Positions 62,684-64,000 of a DNA stretch of 64,000 nt are shown here, piece after piece (the first letter of the stretch is position 1; each line of letters starts with the position of its first letter). Position numbers and translations under genes: made by a program. Source of the DNA: M3007 sp037445225 (GTDB lineage Bacteria; Bacteroidota; Bacteroidia; Chitinophagales; Saprospiraceae); NCBI GenBank assembly GCA_037445225.1, contig JBBIKW010000004.1, positions 1-64,000 on the forward strand, written 5' to 3'. The notes below the pieces were generated by a model that was given only the letters and a program-made list of their open reading frames with translations, was not told the DNA's origin and did not search any database.

Positions 62684-63824
62684 GCGCCGTTCTATCCAGC
62701 TCTTGTTGTCGGATGTCGGCCGGCAGCTGGCGAAACTCGTACTCCTGATTGCGCAGGCGCGGCTCGAACCCAGCTTCTCGGATAGCGCGCTGGATGCCGT
62801 CGGCCGTAAAGCGGAAGCGCGCCCCCGCTGCCGACACCACATTCTCCTCGATCATGATGCTACCGAAGTCGTTCGCTCCAGCATGCAAACACACCTGCGC
62901 TACCTGCTTGCCCACCGTAAGCCACGATGCCTGAATGTTGGTGATGTTGGGCAGCATGATGCGGCTTAGGGCAATCATGCGGACGTATTCGTCGCCCGTG
63001 ACGGCATTGCGCGCGCGCTTCAGCTTTTTTAGGATGGTGTTTTCGTCCTGGAACGGCCACGGGATGAAGGCGATGAACCCTTTGGCGTCGGCCGGCTTTT
63101 CCGATTGCACCTGGCGGATGGCCGCGAGGTGTTCCATGCGCTCCAAGTTGGTTTCGATGTGGCCAAACATCATGGTCGCTGAGGTGGTCAGCCGCAGATG
63201 ATGGGCCGCCCGCATGATGTCGAGCCACTCCTGCGCCCCGCATTTGCCCTTCGAAATAAGCCGCCGAACGCGGTCGTTGAGGATCTCAGCGCCCGCACCA
63301 GGCAACGAGTCCAAGCCCGCCTCCTTGAGCGCCTTGAGCACTTCGTAGTGGCTCATTCCCTCCAACTTGCAGATGTGGGCTATCTCAGGCGGCCCCAAGG
63401 CGTGCAGCTTCAAGCGCGGGTACTCCGCCTTCAGCGTGCGAAATAGTTCAACGTAATACGCTAACCCTAAATTAGGGTGATGCCCTCCTTGCAGCAACAA
63501 CTGCTCTCCACCCAGGGCAAAAGTCTCTTCGATTTTCTGCCGATATTCCGCTATTGTGGTGACGTAGGCTTCGGGGTGCCCTGGCCGGCGATAAAAATTG
63601 CAAAACTTGCAGTTGGCAATGCACACGTTGGTCGTGTTGGCATTGCGGTCGATGATCCAGGTGACTACCTTGCCCGGCACATGGCGCTGCCGCAACAAGT
63701 TACCCACGTACATCAGCTCAGCCGTAGGAGCGCGCTCGAAGAGAAACACGCCCTCCTCCGGCGCAAGCCACTCGAGGCGAAGCGCCCGCTGCAAAAGGTC
63801 GGTTATCTGCTGCGATTCAGTCAT
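62670..63824 (-). CDS. mqnC: Cyclic dehypoxanthinyl futalosine synthase
   Basis: A 384-residue radical SAM enzyme of the futalosine route to menaquinone. CIANCKFCNFYRR holds the 4Fe-4S cysteines (68, 72, 75; CxxxCxxC), LLQGGHHPNLGLAYY follows (about 112-126), and GVMIEEN-like IMIEENVVSAAGA near residue 320 is typical of MqnC. The presence of MqnC implies menaquinone is made via futalosine, as in many Bacteroidota. A TAnnTTTG element lies 41 bases upstream. Confidence 0.95.
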   Translation of the reverse strand: MTESQQITDLLQRALRLEWLAPEEGVFLFERAPTAELMYVGNLLRQRHVPGKVVTWIIDRNANTTNVCIANCKFCNFYRRPGHPEAYVTTIAEYRQKIEETFALGGEQLLLQGGHHPNLGLAYYVELFRTLKAEYPRLKLHALGPPEIAHICKLEGMSHYEVLKALKEAGLDSLPGAGAEILNDRVRRLISKGKCGAQEWLDIMRAAHHLRLTTSATMMFGHIETNLERMEHLAAIRQVQSEKPADAKGFIAFIPWPFQDENTILKKLKRARNAVTGDEYVRMIALSRIMLPNITNIQASWLTVGKQVAQVCLHAGANDFGSIMIEENVVSAAGARFRFTADGIQRAIREAGFEPRLRNQEYEFRQLPADIRQQELDRTALIVD

Positions 63825-63865
63825 GTGCTACAGGTTCTCAGATCAGTGCTCGTACCTCCCAGAAA

Positions 63866-63873
63866 CAAAGATA
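63866..63873 (-). promoter_or_regulatory. TAnnTTTG promoter element of mqnC
   Basis: TATCTTTG on the minus strand, 41 bases upstream of the ATG at 63824. Confidence 0.5.
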
Positions 63874-64000
63874 CGCCGGTTCGGTTTGCTCCCCTCTTCT
63901 TATACGACGAGACCCCGACCTGTGTGCCCTCGGGTGAGAGCGCACAAAGCGCCTTCTTTCGCTCCGCCCTCTCGGATCTCCGCGCTTCAGGCCGGTTGGA

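Noticed and set aside
63830..64000. Gene at the right window edge
   Set aside because: No frame of useful length or recognisable motif is visible; it only holds the mqnC promoter region.

Overview
The window looks like a chromosome segment of a free-living member of the Bacteroidota, most likely of the Saprospiria/Chitinophagia type. Several genes encode proteins with type IX secretion (T9SS) C-terminal sorting domains. There is a PorP/SprF gene next to a PorE-like OmpA gene, many promoters have the Bacteroidota -7 element TAnnTTTG, and menaquinone appears to be made by the futalosine route (MqnC). No transposase, integrase, phage gene or CRISPR array was seen. The only RNA gene found is one tRNA-Val.

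Layout. Positions 1-6490 (minus) hold the N-terminal 2163 codons of a giant secreted protein made of HYR/Ig-like modules, cut by the window edge. After a gene-poor stretch and a small lipoprotein gene comes a two-gene unit (8297-10787): a homologue of cyanobacterial acyl-ACP reductase and an NDH-2-type flavoprotein, behind a possible sigma-54 promoter. From 10.8 to 19 kb, minus-strand genes encode TyrRS, PorE-like OmpA, PorP/SprF, a heptosyltransferase, the Kup potassium transporter and a small anchored protein. From 19 to 27 kb, plus-strand genes encode an acyl-CoA ligase, a GH3 enzyme, a MacB-like permease, a di-haem cytochrome c, a flippase-like protein and RfaE2. RfaE2 and the heptosyltransferase point to heptose-containing LPS.

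From 27 to 44 kb lie a T9SS-exported metzincin-like protease, an MDR oxidoreductase, a SulP transporter broken by a stop codon, an unusual pyruvate kinase, a CtpA-type protease, a transsulfuration enzyme, a second T9SS cargo protein, a DUF937 protein, an HD hydrolase and kynurenine 3-monooxygenase. The stretch 44-48 kb looks accessory: an AT-rich leader, a frame-damaged lipoprotein gene, a secreted-protein gene interrupted by a stop, and a 57-bp tandem array of small hairpins. From 48 to 64 kb the content is mostly housekeeping: Nudix, prohibitin, LysE, PolX, a LuxR-type regulator, tRNA-Val, M48 protease, DUF3089, ScfR/RamB-like regulator, TpiA, DUF1460, flavin reductase, TlpA-like thioredoxin, GrpE, DnaJ, DUF2024 and MqnC.

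Most notable points: (i) the acyl-ACP reductase homologue outside cyanobacteria, with its catalytic cysteine kept; (ii) three genes each interrupted by a single in-frame stop (TGA, TAA, TAG), all explainable by C-to-T at the first codon base, plus a likely homopolymer frameshift in a fourth; (iii) the hairpin array at 47.5-47.9 kb, whose stems vary in a compensatory way; (iv) a PolX protein whose polymerase active site looks lost while its PHP nuclease site is intact. I did not find a convincing new multi-gene system. The acyl-ACP reductase/NDH-2 unit is the best candidate.
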